This document shows, piece after piece, positions 13,071-24,900 of a stretch of 64,000 nt of DNA. The notes under the pieces were generated by a model. It did not search any database. It saw only the letters and a list, made by a program, of their open reading frames with translations, and was not told the origin of the DNA. Position 1 is the first letter of the stretch, and each line of letters begins with the position of its first letter. Origin of the DNA: Tetrahymena thermophila SB210 (Eukaryota > Ciliophora > Oligohymenophorea > Hymenostomatida > Tetrahymenidae); the NCBI RefSeq assembly GCF_000189635.1, contig NW_002476432.1:372001-436000 (forward strand), read 5' to 3'. A program made the translations under genes and the position numbers.

Positions 13071-13712
13071 TCATTAATAAGAATTGATTCCTTCTTCTAA
13101 GAATTTTTTATTTTAAATGCACTTAAAATTTTGGAGAGTATATCCTATTTAACAGACTACACAATCTCCATCTCTATCGCAAGTTTGGCAATTAGGAACA
13201 TTGCATCTTAATTAGCAGTGTTTTCCATCCCAAAAATATCCATCTTTGCAAGTTTAGCATCCAAAAGCATTGCAAAGTTTGCAGTGTTCTTGACATAAAA
13301 TACAAACACCAGCCTAAAGATAAAACCCATCAAAGCAAGAAGTGCAACCATAACCGTTGCAAGTAGGGCAATTCTTTTATTGGCAAGGTACACAATTAAA
13401 TTCAAACAAGAAGTAATTAGTAGGGCATTCGAGGCACCCAGCATTATTACAAGTAACACAATCTTTCATGGGGCATTTAACACATTATAGATTAGTTTCT
13501 AAATAATATCCATCATAGCATGTTATACATCCATAAGAAGAGCATGTCATACAGCCCGGAGTGCAAGCCGAGCCTGATTCCAATGCCTGATTATCAGAAT
13601 TCTACTCTTTGAAATTTGAAAGAACTTTATTTTCTAAATCTGAGCTTTCAGCTCTTGTAATAGATATAAATAGCAAAATTAGCAATTGTGAAAGTATTAA
13701 TTTATGATTCAT
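13071..13712 (-). CDS. Secreted cysteine-rich repeat protein
   Basis: A single-exon 213-residue protein. Residues 1-22 (MNHKLILSQLLILLFISITRA) are a clear signal peptide with a cleavage-like TRA end. From about residue 50 to 200 there are repeated units with spacing like C-x2-C-x5-C-x2-C followed by DGYYL, NYFLF, DGFYL or DGYFW. Examples are CMTCSSYGCITCYDGYY and CPTCNGYGCTSCFDGFY, each probably held by disulphides. This is the furin-like/variant-surface-type cysteine repeat that is common in ciliate secreted and surface proteins. There is no hydrophobic C-terminal tail, so it is probably secreted rather than GPI-anchored. Its ligand and role are unknown. It stands alone between long non-coding stretches. 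Confidence 0.85.
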
Positions 13713-14315
13713 CTCTAAATTGTTTAAAAATCTAATTACAATTTATTAATTGTAAACATTAGTCACAAATTAGATTGTACTTATATGCTCCATTCAATTA
13801 TTTATTTAAGTATATATTTATTTCTCATTTTTTAATCAAAAAACTCATCAGAAATTTACTTATCAACTTGATTTATCACTGATTGAGAAATTAATATACA
13901 AATATTTCTTTCTAGTCATTGAATTTATAGAAACCAAAGTGATTAAAAGTTTTTAAGATTAAATGAATAATAATTGAAATAGATATATTTATTTTAAAAA
14001 TACTTTTTGTAAATATTAAAAAGAATAAAATTTATAAATTGTGATAAAATAAATAGAAATTTAATATTGCATTTCTATTTAATTTTAATCAAAAGCATAG
14101 ATAGATGATTGAGTGAGTTTGTTATTTTAAAATGATGTGATATCAAATATATTTAAGTATTAATTTTTTTTCTACTCTAGATAAGAAATAACGATGATTT
14201 AAAGAATAAATAATTAATTAATTTGCACATAAACTTTGTTGAAATTTGAAGTGAATAATTAAATAATGAATTAATTAATTAAATTTAGCTAAAAAATATT
14301 AAAATATAAAATAAA
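13713..14315. other. AT-rich intergenic region
   Basis: About 0.6 kb of AT-rich DNA holding the 5' flank of the cysteine-rich gene and the 3' flank of the helicase-like gene. Nothing else is visible. Confidence 0.6.
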
Positions 14316-17300
14316 TCAAATATTATTAATTATACTCACTATACCTATTGATTTCAAAGTTTCTGAATTTAATTTCATTATTTAATTAAGTTCTTATATT
14401 TTATCTTTATTTTTTTTAATTTCATTTTGATTGTTATTGTTTTAAATTTATTCATCATTATTATTATTTTAAACCAAGATAAATGCTAATGAAAATTATT
14501 ATTTTAATTCAAAAAAATTATCTTCAACAGAAAATTATTAAAAATTCCAACCATTATCTTTGGAATAGGTTAAAATAAAGATGAAAGGCACATACTCCTA
14601 AGCAAAAATTTCTTTAAAATAAGAATTTAGATTTTGAATATCGTCTGATTATTTATTTTCTTTGCAATTAATTTATTCATAAGAGAACTTTATGTCTTCG
14701 AAATTATCTTTCTTATATTTTATTTTGACTGATAAATTATTTATCTCATATAAAACTTTGTAATACTTAAAACCTTACAATAAAAACTAAATTATGACCC
14801 AGTAAAAATCAATAATTTAAGTTTTATACTCCTTAGCCAAATTTAATCTCTTAATTTTTCTTTAATTATTTTAAAACACTTTTTAATCGTCATCGTGGAT
14901 TTTGAATTATTATTATTCCAAATGTTTGCCAGAGATATCTATCAATTCTATAATCCTACTATTTTTAAAAACTTTAAAATTGCATTAAGTTTACAAAATA
15001 TTTTAATAAAACTCTTGAAGATCAATGATAGTTTATTATTCATTAATTGAGGCTGTATTAATTTTTTATTAAAACTCTTATATATAATAGTTAATTTATT
15101 ATTCATCAATTGAGGCTGTTTCAGTGTTTTAATCTTATATATCTATAAAGCACAAGAGAACATAATCTAATTTTTATAATAAAAATTTATTTTATCTAAT
15201 TAATTTTATCAAATTTTCTTCAAGTAGAACTAAATTCTTAACAAAAATAGAATGCTCCTTCTAATAGAGAATATCTTTAAACGATTATTTTGCATTTTTA
15301 AATGCTTATTCATACTCTTTATCATAAGAAATTTCTTCTTCAGATTCATATGAATCATCATCACCATTTTAATTTGTAAATTCATTTGGTAAAATATTAT
15401 TTCTCTGCTTTTATTTTGATAGTTTTTCCTTTTTCTTATTCTTCTTATTTGTTATTTATTAGAATTCCTCTTTTCTCTCAATTATATCTTCTATGTTTAC
15501 ATCATTTTCTTCATAACATTTCATATGAATCTCATTCTGATGTTATTTTTTTATTTGTATCTCATTAATTTCTTTTTTTTCTTCTCCTTCTCCTTCTTCA
15601 TCTTCATTATATGATCTATGATCTATTATTTATTCTTATGATTTTTCTTATTTATTCTAATATTTTTCTTAATATTAGCTTTTTGATTCTTCTTCTACTA
15701 TTTCTTTATCATCATCATCACCACTATCACTATCCCTATCACTATCACTATCACTATCATTAAGACTACTTTTATTTTCAATTTCATCTATTTCTTTTGA
15801 AGATTTTCTACTATCTTGCTCTTATTATGAAACATAATTATTTATTGGATTTAAAATTTAATCACTTTAATAACTTTAATTGATTTAATTTTCAATTTAA
15901 ATTTATTTTTATTATATTTGATAATCTATTTTTTTATATTTTAGTTTAATATATTTAAAGTTGTGTTTAGGGATGTTTTAATCTAAATAAATTGCTACAT
16001 GAGCTAAAAGAGGTCGATTAAGATCCTCATTTACTTTATCAAATTCTATTTTGTAACTTTAAATTTTTCTATTTAAAATGCTTTAAGTATTAGTTTGACG
16101 GCAAGTTATGATAAGAAAATCATTGTTTTTATTGTAGTAAATAGTTTCTAGCTTTAAAGAGTTTTCTTTATTTTGATTATTATTTTCATTCCTTTGTTAG
16201 ATAATTTTGCTCATAAGATCAGAAATGTATTATTTTTACTGCTTAATACTTTCAATAATAATTATATATTAAGAAGATATTTCAAATTCATATTAAAAAA
16301 TTTCAACTTTATTAAAACTTTTTAATTCTTTATCATCATATTCATCATCAAATACTTATAAAGTATTATTATTTATTTATTTAATAATTTAAAAAAAAGG
16401 AAAATGAAGTTTCTCTAGTCTTTCAAATTAATTAAAAATATTTCTTCCGCTTATTTCTAGCTAATTAGAGCTAGGTATTAATTTTAATTAAAACAAATCT
16501 CCAAAGTATATCAAATGCTTTGGCTGAAAAGAAGAAATTATGTGAGTCGTTTAGTATTCCTTTTTTTATACTAAAGTTTCATCTACTATAATTATTTCTG
16601 GATTTATGTTTTTTAATGCTTAGTAATGAATTATTGACTCTTCAACTGTTGCCACTTTTTTTTAATAATTAATTAATTAATAATTCAAATTATTTTAAAT
16701 TTCTAAAAAGTCATTTTAAATTTGAAAAAAATAAGATTTAATAAATTAGCTTTTAAATTAAAAATTTTTTAAAAAAATTATTTTTAATTAATTTTTTATA
16801 GTAAAATAAAAATGAATTTACAAATGACATCCTGCTTATTTAAATTAGAGACTATATATTCAGTTAGACTTTTTTAATCATCTAAAATACTACTTTCAAA
16901 TTTTTGAAAAAATTTTGTTAAGCTATTCTTAGCTTAATAAAAGAAAATAAAGTCTAAGATAGACATCATGTGATAATAATTTATTTAGCTCAGCTTTTGG
17001 AAGCTATTGAAAAACTCTGAAAAAGATTCCGGAGAGTTATCTAATTATTTTCCTTCTAAGTTGAAAATTACTGGTATAATTCTAAAATAATCTGAATTAA
17101 AATTCTTATCATAAAATTTTTTCTGTTCTCTTAGTTGATTTAAATTATAGTCAATTATTTTTATTTATTAATCCGTTAAATCAATTTTGATTATTTCCTT
17201 TATTTTTTGAGAATTAAGGTCTAGCTAACTCCATGAATCAAATATTTTTTCTTCAAGTTCGATTTTATCACTCCTTACATTATCTGTAGCATCTTTGAAG

Positions 17301-20300
17301 TATTCATTTATTAGCAACTGAGTAATCCTAAAAATTTTATTGATTTATTTATCATTAAGTTATTTATAGAGTTAATTTAATTAGTCAAAATAATCAAAAA
17401 AAGATAAATAAATTACTTTGAAGAGAAATTAATCTTTTGGACTTTTTCTTACTAATTGAATTAATCTTAGAATGCCTTCAGCTCTTAGAGTTTAATTACT
17501 CTTTAAACCATTTTAGACTTATATTTAATTAAGAATTTCCATGTATCATTTATGTCCTTGATTTTATTTGTAAATTTCTATGGATTCTTTTACTTTTCTT
17601 TTTCAATTATTTTGCTTAGTCTATATAAACTATTAAACTTTAGGGTTTTTTCACTTTCTAAGTATTTGCTACTAAATTCATAAATTCCTTAATATTAAAG
17701 CAGCTTAAACTTATACTACTATATGACTTAGTTGTTTGAGCAAATTATTAGAATAGGTTTTCTTTTTTCTTATCTAGAATAAAAATTTAGCAATATTTTT
17801 AATGCTTCAAACTGAGTTTAAAAATTGAAGAATAAATCATCATTAAATTTTTAATTTTGGTTGATATTATTTTTTTTTAAGTTATTATTCTTGTTTTATT
17901 TACCTTAAAATTATTATCGATTATTCTATTAATTTAAATTATCTTAAATATCTTCTTTTTACTTTATTTAGTTGAAGATTTTAGGATTCTGAATTAATGC
18001 AACACTTCTAGTTAGCATAAACTTAATGCACTCAATTTGAGATTAATTTAGGTCATACGAGTCATTTAATGAATTTGCTTTTTGCTCAATACAATTAAAA
18101 AATATTTTTTTGTCAATGTCTTTAAGAAAACTGTAATTTGGAAGTTCAAATTCATTATTTGTATTTTTATCCATTTAATTATAATTTTTTATAATTCTTT
18201 CAATCGAGTTATTCTTGCTATCATCATCAATTAAAGATTTTAAGATAAAAAAATTATTTTTGATCTCCTTAGAATGAATTTAAAATAAAATCAATTCTAA
18301 TTTCTATCTTGACTCTTGCTAAAATTGATAAAAAGAAATTAAAAATTAAAATTATTTATTTATTTATATTTGCTCTTCTCAGAATTAATTTAAATTAAAA
18401 TCAATTCTAATTCTTGCTAAAATTAATTAAAAGAAATTAATAAGTAAATTAAATCGAATTTTGATCTTCTTGGATAGAATATAAATAAGAAGCAAGCTAA
18501 ATTTATGCTAAAATTAATTTAACAGAAATTAGAAAATAAATGAAAAAAATTACTTGAGAATAGAACTGCAAGATAATTGGAATACCATTAATTTAGTTAA
18601 TATGTACTTTCATTTTGATATTATAAGTTTTTTAGTCTTTTTTATTTTAAGGTTATTTATTTTATTCTGCATAATTTAAGCCTAAATTAGCAAATGAATT
18701 TTCTTCTTCTTCATCATTATTTTCGCTTTCAAAATCTTTACTATCATTTATATTATCATTACAATTTTTACTGAAGGATAAAATCTATGAAGTGAACTCG
18801 TTTTTGTTTTGATTTATAACTAAATTATTATTTATATATTATTTTAAGTTTATATCTTATTTAAATTCTGCAATCCCTTAAACAATCAGTCCTTATTCTT
18901 CAAATTTAATCTTTCGAATTTTAAAATTAAATGGAAACACTTAAGCTTACTTAAAATTGTCCTTTTGATTTCTAATATATTTTGTCTCATCTATTATATA
19001 AAAGTATTTTATGAAAAAATCAATCAATCAAATAAATAAATAATCAAAAATCCTAAATAAAAAAAAATAAAATTATTTTAAAAAAATATAAATAAAGAAT
19101 CTATCTCACTTTCTAATTAGCAATTTAGCATTTCTTGCAAGTATTCTTTTTAATTATTAAATTCAATTTTTTGCTTTAATTGTTTTGAATAATTTGGATC
19201 GGTATACTTGTAAATTAAATTTTGAAATTCATGATCATACTTACACTCCAGCTAAACTTGTAATTTTTATTTTTCTTAATCCTGCTGATCAGGTTCTTAT
19301 GATTATTGAAATTAAAAATTATCCACTTCCTTTAATAACTGAGTACTTTAATTATCATCATCATAAAATTTGTTGTTATTTTAATTATTTGTGAATATTA
19401 AATCCTTAGTGTTTTTTTGTAAGGAATTCATTCCATATGAGAATTAATTATTCATTTTTTATTCTTTTTCTTCTTCTTCTTCTTATCCTTAATATTGAAA
19501 TTAAGATTTTGATTATTTGAATTAGTTTGATTATGATTCACAAACTCCATACTATAAATTATATTTACACATCTCTTGTTTTTCATCATTACTTTAATAA
19601 CCTCTATTCTTCTGCTAATTTTCTAAAACCTTCGATGGTTCTACATCAAAATATTACCTTTTTAATACAAGATTTTTTTTATTGGTAGAACTTTTGGAAT
19701 TGTTCTGTGTTTGTTACTCGTAAATATATGGATTTTATTACATTTTTTATTAAGATTCTATTGTATTTATGCCTTAAAAGCAATACTGATCCTAAATACC
19801 TTCTTACGAAGTTTAGTTAATCCCACTTTAATATAAATTATTATCTTTATTTTAAAATTAATTATGAGTATCTTATTAGCTTTGAATATTAATAATGTCA
19901 TTATTGTTTATCTATTCTGAAGTTTTTCTAGGATGCATTTACTTTACAGATGATTATCTTTCAAAACCATTATTTTTTATAATTTGATTATGCTAATGAT
20001 TGCTATTGCTTTGTAACTAAATATTATTTCTTAACTATTGATTATGTGATTATTAGGTGATATTTTCTCTTTGGTCTCTTTCTGAATTTTATAAATCGCA
20101 CTAAAAATTCTGATATGTTTAAAAATAGAAATTTAGATTTTAATTTTAACTTTCATTTATTAAATTATGTCCTATAAACTGCTAAAATTAATTATTGTCT
20201 TCAAAATTTGCATTTTCTTGAATTACAATTTAAGATTTTTCTTCTTCATTTTCATTTATTGTTTCTTGCATCTCTCTTTTTAATTTCTAATTTCCACTAG

Positions 20301-20622
20301 TAGCATCTTACGCGTCTTTTTTTTGAACGCGATTTATACTTTTATCTGTGCTATTTGCATTTAAATTTTAAATCTCTCCATTTTAAATGTCATTTCTATC
20401 ATATTTTTCACTTTTTTATGAAGAAGATCTCTTATTTTACTAAAATTAATCATCATTATAATTGTTTCTGCTATGATTATTCATTTAATTACTTAGAGGA
20501 CCATATAAATTTTGATCATAATAGCTATTCTATAATTCATAATCTGATCTCTGAGTGTTTTGATCATCCTTTTTAGTTGATAAATCTCCTTATTAAAATT
20601 TAATACTATAATCAAAATTCAT
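14316..20622 (-). CDS. Superfamily-1 (UPF1/NFX1-like) helicase-like protein A with lost Walker A motif
   Basis: Spliced model: 20622-19110, 18990-18554, 18318-17417, 17327-16822, 16654-14316, 1898 residues, all exon phases consistent. Residues 1 to about 500 are Q/N-rich and disordered. A domain starting VFPFNFKIRKIKFEEQG leads into the helicase core. Recognisable core pieces: the pre-motif SQIECIKFMLTRSVALIQ, motif Ia (RKPILIICSNNQ), QDVILATVEES, motif II (PEIIIVDET) and motif III (HLIYFGDLFQLK). Where the family has GPPGTGKT after ALIQ, this protein reads NPKIFNQIKQ with no GK[ST], and motifs V/VI with the arginine finger are not recognisable. After the core come an acidic D/S/E run and a long helical C-terminus. 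It is probably an RNA-binding, ATPase-dead relative. The next gene upstream on this strand is a paralogue. Confidence 0.8.
18290..18530 (-). repeat. Triplicated exon start and splice acceptor inside helicase-like gene A
   Basis: Three imperfect tandem copies, spaced about 91-98 bp, each contain an acceptor (AATTTTAG then CAAGA or similar, at 18319, 18417 and 18508) followed by a segment like TAGAATTGATTTTA. Only the 18319 acceptor joins a long open exon in frame. The other two read in frame for a short distance and then degrade. Confidence 0.7.
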
Positions 20623-21871
20623 ATTTTTACTTTCTATTATCAATAATCTATATATATATTTATATATTTATTTATTTTATGTTTGGGTTAACAAATTTAT
20701 TAATTAGCAAACAATCTAAATTATTTCAGAAGAATGAATTAATTTTTTATATAAGTGATAAAGGTATATTTTTTGACAAAACTATTTTATTTTTTTATTC
20801 AACTAACCAAAGCTAATTAATTAATTGATCAATCAATCAATCAATTAAAAATATTTCTGATGAATGAATAACAATATAAGTGATAATACTAAATTAATAA
20901 TTAAAAAATTTTTTAATTTTTTTATACCAACTAACCATATCACTCACAATCACATCTAATTAACTAACTAGATAATTAGCAAAATTAATTATTTTTGTTA
21001 ATTTATTTTTAATAAAAAGAATAATCGAACAAACTAAATATTACCATTTATTTTAAATAGAAACAAGAGTTAGCTTGCATGTTTGTTGTATTTTTAAATG
21101 CAAGTATTTCTAATTATAAAAGTTGAAGAAAAAAAATTAATACAAAAGAGATAGATATATAATATTTATTTTTATTCAATGTATTGATGAATGAATTATT
21201 TTAATACAAAATATGAGTGTATTAGTGAATGATTAAGGAAATTTCTAATTTTAATCAAAATATCAATAATAATATATTCATTTTTTAATTACTTTGAAAT
21301 TATTTGAAATTCAAGTTCATTTTTGAGTAGAATATTTTATAATATTTGTGAGATAACTACCTGATATAGGATCAAATTAAACTAATTATTGCTATTCTAA
21401 AGTATTGACCTACTACTTAGCTCTAATTAAGTTCCCTTGATAAATGTATTGTTTTCTTAATCAATATTTTTATCTTAAATCAATATAAAATCGTTTTATC
21501 ATTTAAATTAATTTGAAAAAAATTTAATAAGAGAAGATTACTTTAAAAAAAATATTTTTTATTGTCTTTCTTTAATAATAAAATTCTCAATTAATTATCA
21601 AGCAAGAACAAATAAATGTAATCAGTTTGACGAAAATAAATAAATAGATTGATAAAGAAATAAATGGATAGATAGATGGCTAAATAAAATTATTATTGAC
21701 GAATTATAGATATAAGAGATTGTTTTTAAAGAATTCAACAATAGAAAATTACTTTAAAAAAAATATTTTTTATTGACTCAATTAATTATCAAGCAAGAAC
21801 AAATAAATTTAATCAGTTTGACGAAAATAAATAAATAAATGGATAGATTGATAGCTAAATAAAATTATTAT
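20623..21871. other. Intergenic region between the two helicase-like genes
   Basis: AT-rich. Its end nearest gene B contains a duplicated copy of that gene's 3' end (separate entry). No other gene seen. Confidence 0.6.
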
Positions 21872-21918
21872 TCACGAATTATAGATATAAGAGATTGTTT
21901 TTAAAGAATTCAACAATT
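21533..21918. repeat. Tandem direct repeat duplicating the 3' end of helicase-like gene B
   Basis: Two head-to-tail copies, about 21533-21744 and 21745-21918, share long identical blocks, including ATTATCAAGCAAGAACAAAT, AATCAGTTTGACGAAAATAA and TAGATATAAGAGATTG. The second copy carries the gene's stop (TGA at 21872-21874 on the minus strand). The first copy has TCA at the matching place (GACGAATT instead of CACGAATT on +). The copies also differ by two small indels. Confidence 0.85.
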
Positions 21919-24900
21919 TTGACCTCAAGTTAGGTTTTATACTATTTTATTTATTAATTTGCTGTGTCGTCATGTTGTTTTTCTGATTTTATAATTTCTA
22001 TTTTACAAATATAAAAATATTTGAACATTATTCTTCGAATTTTTATGTGAAATCTTTTTAAATTTAAATTTTTTTTAGAACCCAGCTGTTTTGAGTTTTG
22101 GCCAAAATGATGATGTAATTTTTATATTATTGTTGCAGTGTGTTAATCAGAATTTTATTGAGTTCTTGAACTTTCTACAATTAAATTTCTTCATCATTTT
22201 CCTTAAAAAACTAGAATTAAAATTCAGAAAAACTTGTGTTGCTCTTTTGGGACGCTACCTTGAACTTAAAGTTCTTAATTTTGCTATTAATTTAGCCAAT
22301 CAATTAAACATCATTATTTTATAAGCTTTATGTCTCTTTGAACAAAATCTAAATTAAAATCCACTCTAAGTCTAGGATTTAGCTTGAGTAATCCTTTATC
22401 AAATCTAGTACTTCAATTAGCCTTTAGTTATTTTTAAATATTCTTTTTCTCAGCAAATTAATTAAATTGGTTATTTATTAGATTTATTTTTAATCTGAAA
22501 TTTGATTTTGTTTATCATTCTCTTAATTATTTTGTTATGCTTACATTCTAAACTTTAATTGCTTTATTAAAATGTCTTATTACAAGATTATCAACGATTT
22601 TAATTAAAATTAATCATTTTAATCAACAGAGCCTTTTAAATTTTAATAAAATAAATCTATGTCAGGATAATTATGTATCAACATGAGGATAACATAATCC
22701 ATTCTTTCTTCATAGTAATCTATTTTTTCAGCATCATCTATATAATTTATCAACTATCTCAAGTATTTTTCTATCTTTATCAAAATTTTATGTAAATCAG
22801 TTTATTCTTGTGAGATGATCAAATTAATATTTTTTATAGCTTTATTGAAAACTTGTTATTTTTCATATTTTTCTTCTAGAATTTAAGATTAATTTAAGAT
22901 ATCATACATGTTGTTTGATTTTCTCTCATCAATGTTGTTTTATTTTCTCTCATTAATGTTGTTTGATTTTCTCTCATAAACTATTTTATATTTTCTTCCT
23001 TATTAAGTTTGTTAGCTTTTTTATGGATTATTATTTGAATTATAACTTTCAACATTCAACATATTTTATTTAATTTTATCTGAATTTAATTAAATTTGCT
23101 AGGCTTAATTTTCCAATATCTAACTAGTAGAAAAACAAGTAGATATAGTTTGTTGATTTGAAATATCTAAGCTCCTTTAATGTTCAGTACTTTCCTATAT
23201 AAATTTTTGATGTTTATTTAGGGAATTCTCAACTAAAATTTCTTAATCGTTGAGAGTGATTTTTAGGTCATTCTCGTCTATTTTATCGTAATCTAAAAAA
23301 TAATGAAATGGGTTTAATTAAAGTTTAACATGCTTTATATTATTTTTAATCACAGATTAATGGAATTAAAATGTTATCTATGCCAATAATTCTAGTTAAT
23401 TAAAGAATCTAAAATCGGTTCCTATTACATTAATAATATTCTCATTCTAAAATGAGAACTGTAAGTAGTTTTAATCAAATTAATAATTTTTTTCACTTTG
23501 CTTATTACAAACGATAAAAACAGAATCGGATTCTCTCTATTAGTATATATAGATATTTTATATTTTTATATTTATATTTTTTTCTAAGAAATTTTCTTCA
23601 AATTAAAAATTTTTTTTCTTCAAAAGCCAATTTAAATATTTATAATGCTTGAATGAAATTTTTTTTAAGTTTACTATTATGATATAAGTTTATTGAATAT
23701 CAAAATTATTCACATAAATACTAAGTTTCTAATTTTTCTATAGTTCATTGTCATTTAATTCTTCTTAAAGTCTATATAAACTCTTTTGAATTTCACCTTC
23801 ATCATCAACGAAACCTACATCCATAATTAAATTGGCTAACAAATACAAATCTAAGCTTACTTATTGCATTAAAATTGTTTTGTAAAATGGAATTTTAACT
23901 CGAATTAATCTCCAAAATTGAGCATTCATTGTTTAATTTTTTACTTTTAGCACTTAATCTTTGTTTACCAAATTCAGTTAGATATTATTTCCGAATTAAA
24001 TCAAATGCTTAGGTTAATAAAAAAGCACATTAGCAATTAAATATTCGTGCTAAATGCTAGCTGCCTCGTCTATGATAATTATCTCAGGTTGCAACATCTT
24101 AAAGACTAGAGAGTATGTATGAGAGTAATTCACAGTCGTCACTTTTAATTCAAAATTTAATAAATATTAAAATAAATTGTTTCATTTAAAAAATCTATTT
24201 TACAAATCACATCTTACTAACGAAAATATTATAACTATTAAACTGTTTGTATTTTAGCATTATTTTCTGTTTCTGAGTTAAAAATTGAGTTCAAATATTT
24301 AAAGCTTTCGAAAATTTCAAATTTATAGAAATAAATAATGTAATCTTTTATTGACATCATGTGATAGAAAGTAATTTAACTAAGTCTCTCAAACCCATTA
24401 ATGAATTCTGCAAATGATTAAGGTGAATTGTCTAGCTGTTATTCTTACAGATTAAATATTATCGGATTAATATCAGAATGCCTATAATAATTTGATTAAT
24501 AAAGTTTATTGTATTATTATCTTTAGCTGATCAATAACCCCAAATAATAGTCAATCAGTTTCTTTTATCCTTTAGTCAACTCAATTTATATTAAATTTTC
24601 TAAATTGTTTGAATTCAAATCCAAATTAATCCATAATTTTAGTATTTAATTTTTTTCCTCCTTTATCCTCTATTTTTATTCATCACTTAAATCAGTGAAA
24701 TATTAACTAATCAATAAATTTGTGATCCTATTTTATTTTTAAAAATATTTAATCTAGTTTTAATTAAATTATCTTTATTTTCAAAACATTTTTTTATTTT
24801 GTCATTAAAAGAAAAATATCAGAAAAAAATATTAATTATGAACTGCAGAGGTCCTTAGTTAAGGAGAATATACAGCACAGCAAATAGATTAAGAAAATGT

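Noticed and set aside
13208..13459. 83-residue minus-strand frame
   Set aside because: A shadow of the cysteine-rich gene in another frame.
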